Origin: Oscillospiraceae bacterium
GTDB taxonomy: Bacteria > Bacillota > Clostridia > Oscillospirales > Ruminococcaceae
Reading direction: 5' to 3'
DNA: 46,725 nucleotides
Assembly: GCA_016291435.1 (NCBI GenBank)
Contig: JAEEXH010000014.1
Span: 1 to 46,725 of the forward strand
A program made the position numbers and the translations under genes. Positions 26,984 to 35,556 of this stretch are shown in pieces. The notes beneath the pieces were generated by a model, which was not told the origin of the DNA, did no database searches, and worked only from the letters and a program-made list of their open reading frames with translations. Numbering within the stretch: the stretch's first letter is position 1; the number at the start of each line of letters is the position of its first letter.

Positions 26984-27013
26984 TTCACACAAGAAAGGAT
27001 CGCAAATACACCT

Positions 27014-29839
27014 ATGCTCGATAAAATCATCATTCGCGGTGCCAGAGAGCACAATCTGAAAAATGTCAATCTCGAAATCCCGCGTGACAAACTGATCGTC
27101 TTCACGGGACTCTCAGGCTCCGGCAAGTCCTCGCTTGCCTTTGATACCATCTACGCGGACGGACAGCGGCGCTATATGGAGTCGCTGTCCTCCTATGCAC
27201 GCCAGTTTCTCGGGCAGATGGAAAAGCCCGATGTAGACAGCATCGAGGGGCTTTCCCCTGCCATCTCCATCGACCAGAAGACAACCTCCAAGAACCCGCG
27301 CTCCACGGTCGGCACCGTCACGGAAATCTACGACTATCTGCGTCTTCTCTATGCGCGCATCGGTGTGCCGCACTGCCCGATCTGCGGCAGGGAGATCTCC
27401 CAGCAGACGGTCGATCAGGTTGCAGATGCCATCCTGACGCTGAAACCGGGCACGAAGTTCCAGATTCTCGCGCCGATCGTCCGCGGACGCAAGGGCGAGT
27501 ATCAGAAGGAGCTGGAGCAGGCGAAGAAATCCGGCTTCGTGCGCGTGCGCGTAGACGGCAGCATCTATGATCTCTCCGAAAAGATCAAGATGAACAAGAA
27601 CCAGAAGCACAATATCGAAATCGTCGTGGATCGCCTTGTCATCAAGGACGGCATCCGCTCGCGCCTCAATGACAGCCTGGAGACGGCAGTTTCACTCTCG
27701 GAGGGGCTGATCCTGATTGATGTGATCGACGGCGAGGAACAGCTCTACTCGCTGACCTACGCCTGCCCCGAGCACAGCGAGATCTCCGTCGAGGAGCTCA
27801 CGCCGCGCATGTTCTCGTTCAACAATCCCTTCGGCGCCTGTGAGACCTGCACGGGTCTCGGCGTCTTTCAGGAATTCGACCCCGAGCTGATGATGCCGAA
27901 CACGGATCTGACCATCCGCGAGGGCGGCTTCAAGGTGCTCGGCTGGAACTGGGCGGACCCGCGCTCAACCGCAAATATGTATGCAAACGCGCTGCATGAG
28001 GAGATGGGGCTCCCGCTCGATGTGCCGCTGAAAGAGCTGACAAAGGAGCAGATCGACCTTGTCCTCTGGGGCACAGGAGAAAAGAAGCTGACGCTTCATC
28101 AGGCGGAGGAATACGGCGGTCAGGTGTTCGTCCACGCCTTCGAGGGTCTGATTCCGAATCTCAAGCGCCGCTGGCAGATGGGCTCACAGTGGGCGAAGGA
28201 GGAGCTGGAGCAGTATATGACCGAGCTGCCCTGCCCTGACTGTCACGGCAGACGCCTGAACCCGATCTCGCTTGCGGTCACTGTCTGCGGTGTCGATATC
28301 GACACGCTCTGCCACAAGAGCGTCAATGAGCTGGTCACCTTCTTCGCGGAGATGCAGCTCACCGAGCGGCAGCAGCTCATTGCGCGGCTCATCATCAAGG
28401 AGATCCGCGCAAGACTCGGCTTTTTGCAAAGCGTCGGACTCGGCTACCTCACGCTCGCACGGTCGGCTGGCACGCTCTCCGGCGGCGAGAGCCAGCGCAT
28501 CCGTCTCGCAACGCAGATCGGCTCCTCGCTGATGGGCGTGCTCTATATCCTCGATGAGCCGAGCATCGGTCTGCACCAGCGCGACAACGAAAAGCTCATC
28601 GCAACGATGCAGCGCCTGCGTGATGCGGGCAATACGCTGATCGTGGTCGAGCACGATGACGACACCATGCGTGCCGCGGATTATATCGTGGATATCGGAC
28701 CGGGCGCCGGCGTACACGGCGGCGAGATCGTCTGTGCCGGCACGCTTGAGGACATTATGAAGTGCAAGAAATCGGAGACCGGCGCCTATCTCAGCGGCAG
28801 AAAGCGTGTGCCGATCCCTGAGAAACGGCGCGAGGGCTCCGGCGAATATCTCACGGTCTTCGGCGCAAAGGTCAACAACCTGCAAAATATCAATGTACGC
28901 TCCCCGCTCGGCAAGTTCATCTGTGTGACGGGTGTCTCCGGCTCGGGCAAGTCGTCGCTCGTCAATGAGATCCTGTATAAGTATCTCGTGGCACAGCTCA
29001 ACCGTGCAAAGGTGCGCAGCACCGGATTTGACCGCATCGAGGGCACAGAGCTGCTCGACAAGGTCATCTGCATCGACCAGTCCCCAATCGGCAGGACGCC
29101 GCGCTCGAATCCCGCGACCTATACCGGCGTGTTCAGCGACATCCGCACGCTTTTCTCCCAGACGCAGGATGCAAAAAAACGCGGCTACGGCGCAGGACGC
29201 TTCTCCTTCAACATCAAGGGCGGCAGATGCGAGGCCTGCGAGGGCGACGGCATCGTGAAAATCGAAATGCACTTCCTTCCGGATGTGTTCGTCCCCTGCG
29301 AAGTCTGCAAAGGTGCACGCTACAATCACGAAACGCTTGAGGTGAAATATAAGGGCAAGTCGATCTATGATGTGCTCGAAATGACTGTCGAGGAGGGCTG
29401 CGAGTTCTTCTCGGCGATCCCGAAGATCGCGCGCAAGCTCGAGACCCTGCGGGATGTCGGGCTCGGCTATATCAAGATCGGGCAGCCCGCGACCACGCTC
29501 TCCGGCGGTGAGGCACAGCGCGTCAAGCTCTCGACCGAGCTCCAGCGCCGCTCCACCGGCAGAACCATCTATATCCTCGACGAGCCGACCACCGGTCTCC
29601 ACAACGCCGATGTCCACCGCCTGATCACGGTGCTGCAAAAGCTCGCAGATGCAGGCAATACACTGGTCGTCATTGAGCACAACATGGATGTGATCAAGTC
29701 TGCCGACCACATCATCGACCTCGGACCCGAAGGCGGAAGCGGCGGCGGCATGATCGTCGCGGAGGGCACGCCGGAGGAGGTCGCAGAGAATCCCGCATCC
29801 TACACCGGGCAGTTCCTGAAAACATATCTCAAACGGTAA
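27014..29839 (+). CDS. uvrA: Excinuclease ABC subunit UvrA
   Basis: The damage-recognition ATPase of nucleotide excision repair; it loads UvrB on damaged DNA. At 941 residues it has full family length. It shows two ABC ATPase modules: Walker [11 protein letters not shown] (about 31-40) and [10 protein letters not shown] (in the second half), with signatures LSGGESQRI and LSGGEAQRV. Two zinc-binding parts are present (CPEHSE...CETCTG in the insertion and CEACEGDG...CEVCKG later). A GAAAGGAT site lies unusually far, about 13 nt, before the ATG. uvrA is normally LexA-regulated, but I see no Bacillus-type LexA box directly upstream. It appears to be the last gene of the long unit; only weak terminator structure follows. 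Confidence 0.96.
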   Translation: MLDKIIIRGAREHNLKNVNLEIPRDKLIVFTGLSGSGKSSLAFDTIYADGQRRYMESLSSYARQFLGQMEKPDVDSIEGLSPAISIDQKTTSKNPRSTVGTVTEIYDYLRLLYARIGVPHCPICGREISQQTVDQVADAILTLKPGTKFQILAPIVRGRKGEYQKELEQAKKSGFVRVRVDGSIYDLSEKIKMNKNQKHNIEIVVDRLVIKDGIRSRLNDSLETAVSLSEGLILIDVIDGEEQLYSLTYACPEHSEISVEELTPRMFSFNNPFGACETCTGLGVFQEFDPELMMPNTDLTIREGGFKVLGWNWADPRSTANMYANALHEEMGLPLDVPLKELTKEQIDLVLWGTGEKKLTLHQAEEYGGQVFVHAFEGLIPNLKRRWQMGSQWAKEELEQYMTELPCPDCHGRRLNPISLAVTVCGVDIDTLCHKSVNELVTFFAEMQLTERQQLIARLIIKEIRARLGFLQSVGLGYLTLARSAGTLSGGESQRIRLATQIGSSLMGVLYILDEPSIGLHQRDNEKLIATMQRLRDAGNTLIVVEHDDDTMRAADYIVDIGPGAGVHGGEIVCAGTLEDIMKCKKSETGAYLSGRKRVPIPEKRREGSGEYLTVFGAKVNNLQNINVRSPLGKFICVTGVSGSGKSSLVNEILYKYLVAQLNRAKVRSTGFDRIEGTELLDKVICIDQSPIGRTPRSNPATYTGVFSDIRTLFSQTQDAKKRGYGAGRFSFNIKGGRCEACEGDGIVKIEMHFLPDVFVPCEVCKGARYNHETLEVKYKGKSIYDVLEMTVEEGCEFFSAIPKIARKLETLRDVGLGYIKIGQPATTLSGGEAQRVKLSTELQRRSTGRTIYILDEPTTGLHNADVHRLITVLQKLADAGNTLVVIEHNMDVIKSADHIIDLGPEGGSGGGMIVAEGTPEEVAENPASYTGQFLKTYLKR

Positions 29840-29964
29840 CATCTTGCGGATTTCAAAATTGCGATTTCGTGCTATCTTGCTAAAAATCCGGCAAAATCAC
29901 TTTCTTTTTGTACCAGGCAACAGAAAATGTAATCAAATTGCAACAGATTTTTTCTAATCTGCGA

Positions 29965-29993
29965 TTGACATTATGATGGAAATGTGATAAAAT
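29965..29993 (+). promoter_or_regulatory. Promoter of the solute-binding protein gene
   Basis: TTGACA (29965-29970), 17-bp spacer, TAAAAT (29988-29993) with an extended TGTGA before the -10. The start should lie near 30000, and a 5-bp hairpin (30006-30010 with 30015-30019) sits at the 5' end of the leader. Confidence 0.85.
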
Positions 29994-30062
29994 GGTATTG
30001 TGATTCCGCATATTTGCGGGGATCCTATGATTTCTTGTGAAATGAATTTAGGAGGAAACCAA

Positions 30063-31436
30063 ATGAAAAAGACAAGATTTGCGATCGCGGCGGTTCTGCT
30101 CGCAGCGATGGCAGGCGGTCTCGCAGGCTGCGGCGGCAGTGAATCCAGCTACAAGTCGCTCGATTCCGCAACTGCTGCTGAGGTTGCAGAGGTCGCAAAG
30201 GCTGACGAGCGTCTGACCGGCGAACTCGAGAACAAGACCATTCACTGGATGGCAAACTGGGACATTAACCCGGACGGCACCGGCAAGTCCACCCCGATCG
30301 AGCTCGCGATCTTCCAGTCGCGCTACGGCGGCGAGGTCAAGTTCCACAATGTTGACTGGTCCTCTCGCTATGACACGCTCGCAAACGCCATCAACGGCGA
30401 TGAGGGCATCGACTTCTTCCCGGCTTCTGACCTGGATGCATTCCCGAAGGGCGCCATCAAGGATATGTTCGTCCCGATCGACGACTACATTGATTTCAAT
30501 GACCCGCTCTTTGCCGATATGAAGTCTACCATGGATCTCTTCCAGTGGAAGGGCAAGCACTATGTCATCGCAAACGCTGTCTCCGGCGATAACTGCGTTG
30601 TCATCTACAACAAGGATACCATTGAAGAGAACGGTCTGAAGGATCCGGCAAAGCTCTTTGCTGAGGGCAACTGGACCTGGGATACCTTCACCGAGGAGCT
30701 CTCTCAGTTTGTCGATGTTGACAACAACCAGTTCGGTATCGACGGCTGGTGGTTTGAGGCGGGTCTCTCCGCAACCTGCGGCGTGCCTTACATTGATGTC
30801 AAGGACGGCAAGCTCGTCAACAACCTGAAGGATCCTGCAATCGAGCGCCTCCAGAACTGGATGTTCGAGCTCGGCACCAAGGGCCTCGTCGCAATCGGCG
30901 TCGGCGACTACGGCTGGACCGCAATGCCGAACTACATCGGCGAGGGCAAGACCCTGTTCTTCCCGTGCGGCGCATGGGCTCTCTACAACGATTCCTGGAA
31001 GAAGGATTACGGTGAGAACGCAATGTTCGTTCCGATGCCGAAGGATCCGAACGCAAGCGCATACTACATCCCGTGCGGGCTCGACGGCTATGTGCTCGTC
31101 AAGGGCGGCAAGAACCCCGAGGGTGTTGCGAAGTTCGCAGCCTGCAAGCGCGTCACCATCACCAACGAGCGTGCAAATGCAATCGCAACTGAGCAGCTCG
31201 TCAACGACTATGCCTGGAGAGATGACATGGTCGAGATGAAGAAGAAGTGCGATGAGCTGGCACAGGCAAATCCGTACTACGACTTCTTCAACGCAGTCTC
31301 CTCTGATGTTTCCGGCCTGCTCGACTCCAACGAGAACGGCATCCGTGCAGCATCGAAGGGTCAGACACCGTGGAGCGAGTCTGTCTCCGCGATCTACTCC
31401 GCTGTTGACGCTTACATCAACGAGTACAACGGCTGA
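30063..31436 (+). CDS. Extracellular solute-binding lipoprotein (sugar ABC transporter, family 1 type)
   Basis: A 457-residue substrate-binding lipoprotein. The signal peptide ends in lipobox GGLAGC, so the protein is tethered outside the membrane. The mature part shows the family-1 pattern: an N-terminal helix region, WMANWDINPDGTG, DFFPASDLDAFPKG, then NKDTIEENGL, GNWTWDTFTEELSQF and MFVPMPKDPNA, all typical of carbohydrate-binding lipoproteins that deliver oligosaccharides to a permease. No permease or ATPase gene is adjacent: the gene has its own promoter and a strong terminator, so it is an orphan here. AGGAGG precedes the ATG at 30063; an in-frame upstream ATG at 30000 lies at the predicted transcription start. 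Codon use looks biased toward preferred codons, suggesting high expression. Confidence 0.88.
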   Translation: MKKTRFAIAAVLLAAMAGGLAGCGGSESSYKSLDSATAAEVAEVAKADERLTGELENKTIHWMANWDINPDGTGKSTPIELAIFQSRYGGEVKFHNVDWSSRYDTLANAINGDEGIDFFPASDLDAFPKGAIKDMFVPIDDYIDFNDPLFADMKSTMDLFQWKGKHYVIANAVSGDNCVVIYNKDTIEENGLKDPAKLFAEGNWTWDTFTEELSQFVDVDNNQFGIDGWWFEAGLSATCGVPYIDVKDGKLVNNLKDPAIERLQNWMFELGTKGLVAIGVGDYGWTAMPNYIGEGKTLFFPCGAWALYNDSWKKDYGENAMFVPMPKDPNASAYYIPCGLDGYVLVKGGKNPEGVAKFAACKRVTITNERANAIATEQLVNDYAWRDDMVEMKKKCDELAQANPYYDFFNAVSSDVSGLLDSNENGIRAASKGQTPWSESVSAIYSAVDAYINEYNG

Positions 31437-31451
31437 TTTCTGTCAAACAAA

Positions 31452-31486
31452 ACGCGCATCCGTTTCTGAGCGGATGCGCGTTTTTT
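31452..31486. terminator. Bidirectional intrinsic terminator
   Basis: ACGCGCATCCG (31452-31462) pairs with CGGATGCGCGT (31471-31481) around 8 nt. TTTTTT follows on the plus strand and TTTTGTTT on the minus strand. It ends both the solute-binding gene and the convergent polymerase cassette. Confidence 0.9.
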
Positions 31487-31895
31487 ATGATTCAAGGAAC
31501 TGAATCCCGCAGATGTTCTGCATCACAAGGCTCCTGCCGTCCATGAATTTCAGACGGCATTCCGCACGGTCATAGAAGCGGAATCTGCCGGTATAGGTCT
31601 GATAGGTGCCGCCCGCCTTCAAAGGATCCGGCTGAAAATAGCGCACAGCGACCAGCGGCGCCGCGCTCCCGGAGGCAAGCAGCCGTTCAAATGCCGCATC
31701 GAGCGCCGCCAGATCATCCTCACAGAGCGTCTGACGGGCAGTGGTCTGCCGCGCAGTCTCGCCGATCTCCTCGTCATAGCCTGTCAGCGCCGCAAATGCG
31801 GAAAACTGTGCCGCACGGCTCCCCTCTCCCATCGGGCGGTGATGCCGCAGACTGTACCGCGGCAGATTGATAATGTCAGTGAAATCATCCTTCAT
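31485..31895 (-). CDS. YolD-like protein associated with the Y-family polymerase
   Basis: A 136-residue protein whose N-terminal pattern FTDIINLPRY...RAAQFSAFAALTGYD is that of the YolD-like family found next to Y-family polymerases (yolD-uvrX and yqjX-yqjW in Bacillus). The C-terminal half (VRYFQPDPLKAGGTYQTYTG...NICGIQFL) is a small beta-sheet region. The molecular role is not known; it may regulate or accompany the polymerase. It is the last gene of the cassette, overlaps the ATPase stop by 4 nt (ATGA, 31892-31895) and runs into the shared terminator. Confidence 0.75.
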   Translation of the reverse strand: MKDDFTDIINLPRYSLRHHRPMGEGSRAAQFSAFAALTGYDEEIGETARQTTARQTLCEDDLAALDAAFERLLASGSAAPLVAVRYFQPDPLKAGGTYQTYTGRFRFYDRAECRLKFMDGRSLVMQNICGIQFLES

Positions 31896-32614
31896 GGTAT
31901 CATCTCCAAGCGCCGCAGCATCTGCATGCGGTCATCCAGAAACAGTTTTGTGACACGGTAGCTTTCGGTGTCCTCATAGCGGCAGGGACGGATCTCTCCG
32001 CCGTCAAAGCTGAGAATCTCGGCATCCGGCGCCCCGAGCAGAATCGGCGAGTGCGTCGCGATGAGAAACTGTGCGCCCGCCTCCGCACACCGCGCAATCT
32101 CCAGCAGGAGCGTCAGCTGCCGCTGCGGAGAGAGCGCCGATTCCGGCTCATCCAGCAGATAGAGTCCGTCGCCGCGGAAATTGGTCTGCACGGTTTTGAG
32201 GAAGCTCTCGCCGTGCGAGCGCCGGTGGAAATATTCAGAGCCGCGGATCGAGAGCCTGCCGTATTCCTCCTCGGCAGTCGCAACATTATAAAAGCTCTCC
32301 GCACGCAGAAAATAGCCCCACTTCGCACGGCGGTATCCCTTGACCAGCCGCAGCGCGCCGCACAGCTCCGAATGGGAATCGTAAGTCGAGAAGCTGTAAT
32401 TGCGCGTGCCGCCCTCGGGATTGAATCCGTATGAAACGGCAATCGCTTCCAGCAGCGTTGATTTTCCGCTGCCGTTCTCGCCGGAAAAGAGCGTCACCGG
32501 GCTGTGCAGCGTCAGGGTCTCCAGCGCGGCGATTGCCGGGATCCCGCGCAGATAGCTGTCCTCTGCGATCAGATCCCAGTCGATATCCAGCCCGCGGATC
32601 AGCAGTTCATTCAT
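31892..32614 (-). CDS. AAA/ABC-type ATPase (COG3910-like)
   Basis: A 240-residue ATPase with the SMC/RecF-like single-domain pattern. Walker A is FSGENGSGKSTLLEAIA (about residues 43-59), followed by the LLDEPESALSPQRQLTLLLEI Walker B/D-loop (about 150-170) and switch histidine FLIATHSPILLG. The lack of a coiled coil or a membrane partner argues for a cytoplasmic ATPase rather than a transporter. Its link to the polymerase is by position only: it starts 9 nt after the polymerase stop with a GAGG site. The function is unknown; it might remodel DNA or protein complexes at damaged sites. Confidence 0.78.
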   Translation of the reverse strand: MNELLIRGLDIDWDLIAEDSYLRGIPAIAALETLTLHSPVTLFSGENGSGKSTLLEAIAVSYGFNPEGGTRNYSFSTYDSHSELCGALRLVKGYRRAKWGYFLRAESFYNVATAEEEYGRLSIRGSEYFHRRSHGESFLKTVQTNFRGDGLYLLDEPESALSPQRQLTLLLEIARCAEAGAQFLIATHSPILLGAPDAEILSFDGGEIRPCRYEDTESYRVTKLFLDDRMQMLRRLEMIP

Positions 32615-32623
32615 CCTCTCACC

Positions 32624-34108
32624 TCATGCGCGGTGTCCGCCGACCTGCCCGTTCCGTGCAATCGCCGTGCCGCCCTCCAGAAAATTCATGCCCCGCAGCA
32701 CGGCATTTTTGCCGTATCTGCCCTTCAGCGAGACCAGCGTCTCCTGCAAACGGTGCTCCCGCTCCAGCGCGGCGCGTTCCCGTCTGCGGCGGCGCTCAAG
32801 CGCTTCCACATCGTCAAAGAGCCCGTACTGCACCGGCGCATCGTCCTCGCAGAGCTCCCGCGCACAGCAGACATGGTTCGCGGTCACATTGATGCGCCGC
32901 ACCATCAGCGCGGGATCCGTGATCTGCCGGTAGAGCCGCATCACGGCTTCGGTCATGCGCCTGCCGGAGGCGGTATATCCCCCGAGATTCACCGAACCGT
33001 GCGCCGATTTCGGCACAACCCGCCCGTAATAATTCACCTCGAGCGTTCCCGCATAATCCGCCGGGATGCCCGTGTGATCATAGCCGATGTGCAGCACAAT
33101 CTGATCGGCGGCAAGCCCCTTCCGCACAAGGTCGAGCACAAGCTGGTCGATCATTTCGCGGACGATGAGCGCACCTTTTTCCGCGGTATACGCACACGGC
33201 AGCACCTGCCCCTGCGAGAGACTGCGGCTCTCCGGGCGATAGGCTTTCACGGCGGCGAGCGTCGTCGGCTCCCAGCCCCATGCGTGGTCGATCAGCAGCT
33301 CCGCATTCACGCCGAAGATGCGGAACAGCCTGTCCTCGCCTGTCTCCGAAAAGCGCGCAAGATCGCCCATTGTGTAGATGAATTCCCGCTCAAGCCGCCT
33401 TGCGGTGCCGCTGCCGATGCGCCAGAAATCCGTCAGCGGGCGGTGCCCCCAGAGCTGTTCGCGGTAGGTTTGTTCGCTGAGCTCAGCAATGCGCACGCCG
33501 TCCTTGTCGGGCGGCATTTTCTTCGCGACAATATCCATCGCGACCTTCGCCAGATAGAGATTTGTCCCGACACCCGCCGTCGCCGTGATGCCGGTCTGAC
33601 GGAGCACCTCACGGATCATGCGGATCGCGAGATCATGTGCCGAGCAGCGATAGGTCTGCAAATAACCGGTCACATCAATGAACACCTCATCGACGGAATA
33701 CACATGGATATCCTCCGGCGCGATGAATTGCAGATAAATGTTGTAGATCTCCGCGCTGACATCCATATAGAGCTGCATCCGCGGCACGGCGACCACATAA
33801 TCCAGCTCAAGCGCGGGATTTTGCGCAAGCTCATCCGCATAGAAGGATTTTCCCGCAAACTGCCTGCCCGGTGCACGCTCCTTTCGCCGGAGATTCTCCT
33901 CGCGGATCTTCTGCTTCGCTTCAAAAAGGCGCGGTCTTCCCGGGACACCGACTGCCTTCAGCGAGGGCGACACCGCAAGGCAGATCGTCTTATCGGTGCG
34001 GCTCTCGTCGGCGACCACGAGATTCGTGTTCAGCGGGTCATACCCGCGTGCAACGCACTCCGCCGAAGCGTAGAAAGATTTTAAGTCGATACAGATATAC
34101 TCCGACAA
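32624..34108 (-). CDS. Y-family DNA polymerase (UmuC/DinB-like)
   Basis: A 494-residue translesion polymerase. The palm catalytic acids are visible: Asp8 in ICIDLKSFYAS and the Asp-Glu pair in HVYSVDEVFIDVTGY. LVVADESRTDKTICLAV and IRMIREVLRQTGITATAGVGTNLYLAK are also characteristic. Little-finger and C-terminal parts follow. It should copy past lesions with low fidelity. It starts with TTG (34106-34108): GGAGG lies 8 nt upstream, just past the stop of the small gene before it, and MSEYICID is the normal family start. The cassette (XRE, ImmA, small protein, polymerase, ATPase, YolD-like) is read as one operon. Confidence 0.88.
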   Translation of the reverse strand: MSEYICIDLKSFYASAECVARGYDPLNTNLVVADESRTDKTICLAVSPSLKAVGVPGRPRLFEAKQKIREENLRRKERAPGRQFAGKSFYADELAQNPALELDYVVAVPRMQLYMDVSAEIYNIYLQFIAPEDIHVYSVDEVFIDVTGYLQTYRCSAHDLAIRMIREVLRQTGITATAGVGTNLYLAKVAMDIVAKKMPPDKDGVRIAELSEQTYREQLWGHRPLTDFWRIGSGTARRLEREFIYTMGDLARFSETGEDRLFRIFGVNAELLIDHAWGWEPTTLAAVKAYRPESRSLSQGQVLPCAYTAEKGALIVREMIDQLVLDLVRKGLAADQIVLHIGYDHTGIPADYAGTLEVNYYGRVVPKSAHGSVNLGGYTASGRRMTEAVMRLYRQITDPALMVRRINVTANHVCCARELCEDDAPVQYGLFDDVEALERRRRRERAALEREHRLQETLVSLKGRYGKNAVLRGMNFLEGGTAIARNGQVGGHRA

Positions 34109-34123
34109 AGTGCCCGCCTCCGT

Positions 34124-34363
34124 TCATTCTCTCATATGCCGCCGCAGGCGTTCCTCATCGAGCGCCGCGCCGTATTTCGCGTAAAAATCGCGGATATCCT
34201 GCTCTGTCTGCACAAGCTCCGCCGCCCGGAGCCGATGCGCATTGCGGTCATAAAAGCCGATCGTGCGCTCGCCGGTGCAGGTGCTCGCCTCACAGCGGAT
34301 ATCCTCCGCCGTAAAGGGCGCAGGAATCGGCAGGGTCTCATGCTTCCTGTGAAACAGCTTCAT
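34124..34363 (-). CDS. Small Cys-containing protein of unknown function
   Basis: A 79-residue basic protein. A central pattern C-x4-CTGE-x3-GFYDR (about 24-40), then QDIRDFYAKYG near the C-terminus, resembles short Clostridia proteins with a CTGE..AGF and DL..F...YG pattern that I recall from other genomes without a function. The two Cys are five residues apart, too few for a complete zinc finger. It ends just before the ribosome binding site of the polymerase and starts 8 nt after the ImmA gene, so it is clearly part of the operon. Confidence 0.65.
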   Translation of the reverse strand: MKLFHRKHETLPIPAPFTAEDIRCEASTCTGERTIGFYDRNAHRLRAAELVQTEQDIRDFYAKYGAALDEERLRRHMRE

Positions 34364-34371
34364 GCCGCCCC

Positions 34372-34893
34372 CTATTCGGTCGTGTGCCGGAAAAAGCGTG
34401 CATCCGGCTGATAGGGCAGCCGCAGCTTCATGCCCAGCTTGTTCATTTCCTGTATCTTGATGAGCAGCAGATTGATGTTGACATGCAGCATCTGCGCGGC
34501 GGCAGCAAGGTCATAGCCGTCGCGGAACAGTGCATCCATCTCCCGCTCGTCGATCAGCAGATGCGCATTGAACGCATTTGCTTCATATTCGATCATATCG
34601 TTCATATCAAAGAGCTCAAATTCCCGCAGCCCCTCGCCGCCTGCAAGCTTCCTGTGCCGCTGGTCATGCCCGAGCTCATGCCCGAGCACCATGCGGTACA
34701 GCGTCTCATTGCAGTTCGGATTCATGAAGATAATGCGGTGCCTGAGCTTGCAGATATACATGCCCAGCAGGTCGGTCAGCGCGGGGACATCCCGCACAAG
34801 GATGCCCAGATCGGATGCGAGCTGCACGGGGTCATTGCTGCCGTACCGCTGCATGAGTGCGTTCGCCTGCCGGTAAACACCGTAAGAATCCAT
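34372..34893 (-). CDS. ImmA/IrrE-family metallo-endopeptidase
   Basis: A 173-residue zinc peptidase. The HExxH site is HELGH at residues 72-76, and the third ligand is likely in EYEANAF (about 102-108). The N-terminal LASDLGILVRDVP stretch fits the ImmA fold. In ICEBs1, ImmA cleaves the XRE repressor ImmR; in Deinococcus, IrrE cleaves DdrO to switch on DNA-repair genes. Here the XRE gene lies 18 nt upstream and the polymerase operon downstream, so cleavage of that repressor is the simplest reading. The C-terminal part (NINLLLIKIQEMNKLGMKL) is an extra helical region. Confidence 0.87.
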   Translation of the reverse strand: MDSYGVYRQANALMQRYGSNDPVQLASDLGILVRDVPALTDLLGMYICKLRHRIIFMNPNCNETLYRMVLGHELGHDQRHRKLAGGEGLREFELFDMNDMIEYEANAFNAHLLIDEREMDALFRDGYDLAAAAQMLHVNINLLLIKIQEMNKLGMKLRLPYQPDARFFRHTTE

Positions 34894-34911
34894 CCTATGT
34901 ACCTCTTGCGC

Positions 34912-35316
34912 TCAGTCGTCCTTTTTGTGCGAGCCGTATTTTTTGTTGTTCGCCTTGCACTCAAAATAGACCTTCTGCATCGCGATCATAATGGCATCGC
35001 GGTCGCTTTCGGAGAGCTCACCGCCCGCAAAGAGACCTGTCATCTCAGCGAGCAGCGCCTCCGCCTGCCGTCTGCCGCGCGAGCCGTATTCCGCAGACGC
35101 CTCTGCGACAAATTCTTCGTCATCCGTGAGCAGATAGGTCAATTCAACGCCGAAGAACGCCGCCAGCCGCTGATAGACCTCGCGGGTGCGCGGCAGCTTT
35201 CCCTCGGTCTCATAGGCAATATACGCTCTGCGGGAGACGCCGGCTGCGTCGGCGCATGCCTGCTGCGATTTCTCCTGCTGCAAGCGCAGGGTACGGACCT
35301 TTTCACCGAATTTCAT
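34912..35316 (-). CDS. XRE-family transcriptional regulator
   Basis: A 134-residue repressor-type protein. The N-terminal helix-turn-helix (residues about 4-60; KVRTLRLQQEKSQQACADAAGVSRRAYIAYETEGKLP) is followed by YQRLAAFFGVELTYLL. The C-terminal helices (GLFAGGELSESDRDAIMIAMQKVYFE) probably dimerise and may hold the protease-sensitive region. It is first in the polymerase cassette and probably autoregulates through the inverted repeat between its promoter and start codon. AAAAGGAGG gives a strong ribosome binding site. The pairing with an ImmA/IrrE protease is the standard repressor-antirepressor arrangement. Confidence 0.88.
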   Translation of the reverse strand: MKFGEKVRTLRLQQEKSQQACADAAGVSRRAYIAYETEGKLPRTREVYQRLAAFFGVELTYLLTDDEEFVAEASAEYGSRGRRQAEALLAEMTGLFAGGELSESDRDAIMIAMQKVYFECKANNKKYGSHKKDD

Positions 35317-35335
35317 AGGGATCCTCCTTTTTGAT

Positions 35336-35372
35336 GTGAAGCATGCGGTTTATGCTGTGCATTTAACTTCAC
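35336..35372 (-). promoter_or_regulatory. Candidate operator for the XRE regulator
   Basis: Inverted hexamers GTGAAG (35336-35341) and CTTCAC (35367-35372) flank a smaller dyad (ATGC...GCAT). The element begins just below the -10 box and ends before the ribosome binding site, where bound repressor would block transcription. No protein data exist in this window. Confidence 0.5.
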
Positions 35373-35376
35373 TCAC

Positions 35377-35405
35377 AGTATAACACATCCGGCGGGAATT
35401 GTCAA
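35377..35405 (-). promoter_or_regulatory. Promoter of the XRE-ImmA-polymerase operon
   Basis: TTGACA (35400-35405), 17-bp spacer, TATACT (35377-35382) on the minus strand. It is near consensus, so the operon would be strongly expressed unless repressed. Confidence 0.85.
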
Positions 35406-35498
35406 GCCCCTTCTGAAAAATTTTTCGCGGAAATCTCTGCCATACTTCACAGCGCCGCGCTCCCCCGCCGATTCTCATGCAGACCCGCGCATTTCCGC

Positions 35499-35527
35499 TT
35501 GCTTTTTACACCGAAATATGATATACT
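35499..35527 (+). promoter_or_regulatory. Promoter of the queA-doc-dockerin-pyk unit
   Basis: TTGCTT (35499-35504), 17-bp spacer, TATACT (35522-35527). The queA ATG is about 24 nt below the expected start. Confidence 0.7.
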
Positions 35528-35556
35528 GTAAGCAGCAACCGGAAAGGATCTTATAC

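Noticed and set aside
26984-27013. LexA box upstream of uvrA
   Set aside because: I looked for a CGAAC-N4-GTTCG-like site near the start and saw none; the gene seems to be read from far upstream.
17479-29839. Calling the uppP-uvrA run a functional pathway
   Set aside because: Close spacing supports co-transcription, but the products (lipid recycling, DNA translocation, repair, unknown membrane proteins) do not share a pathway.
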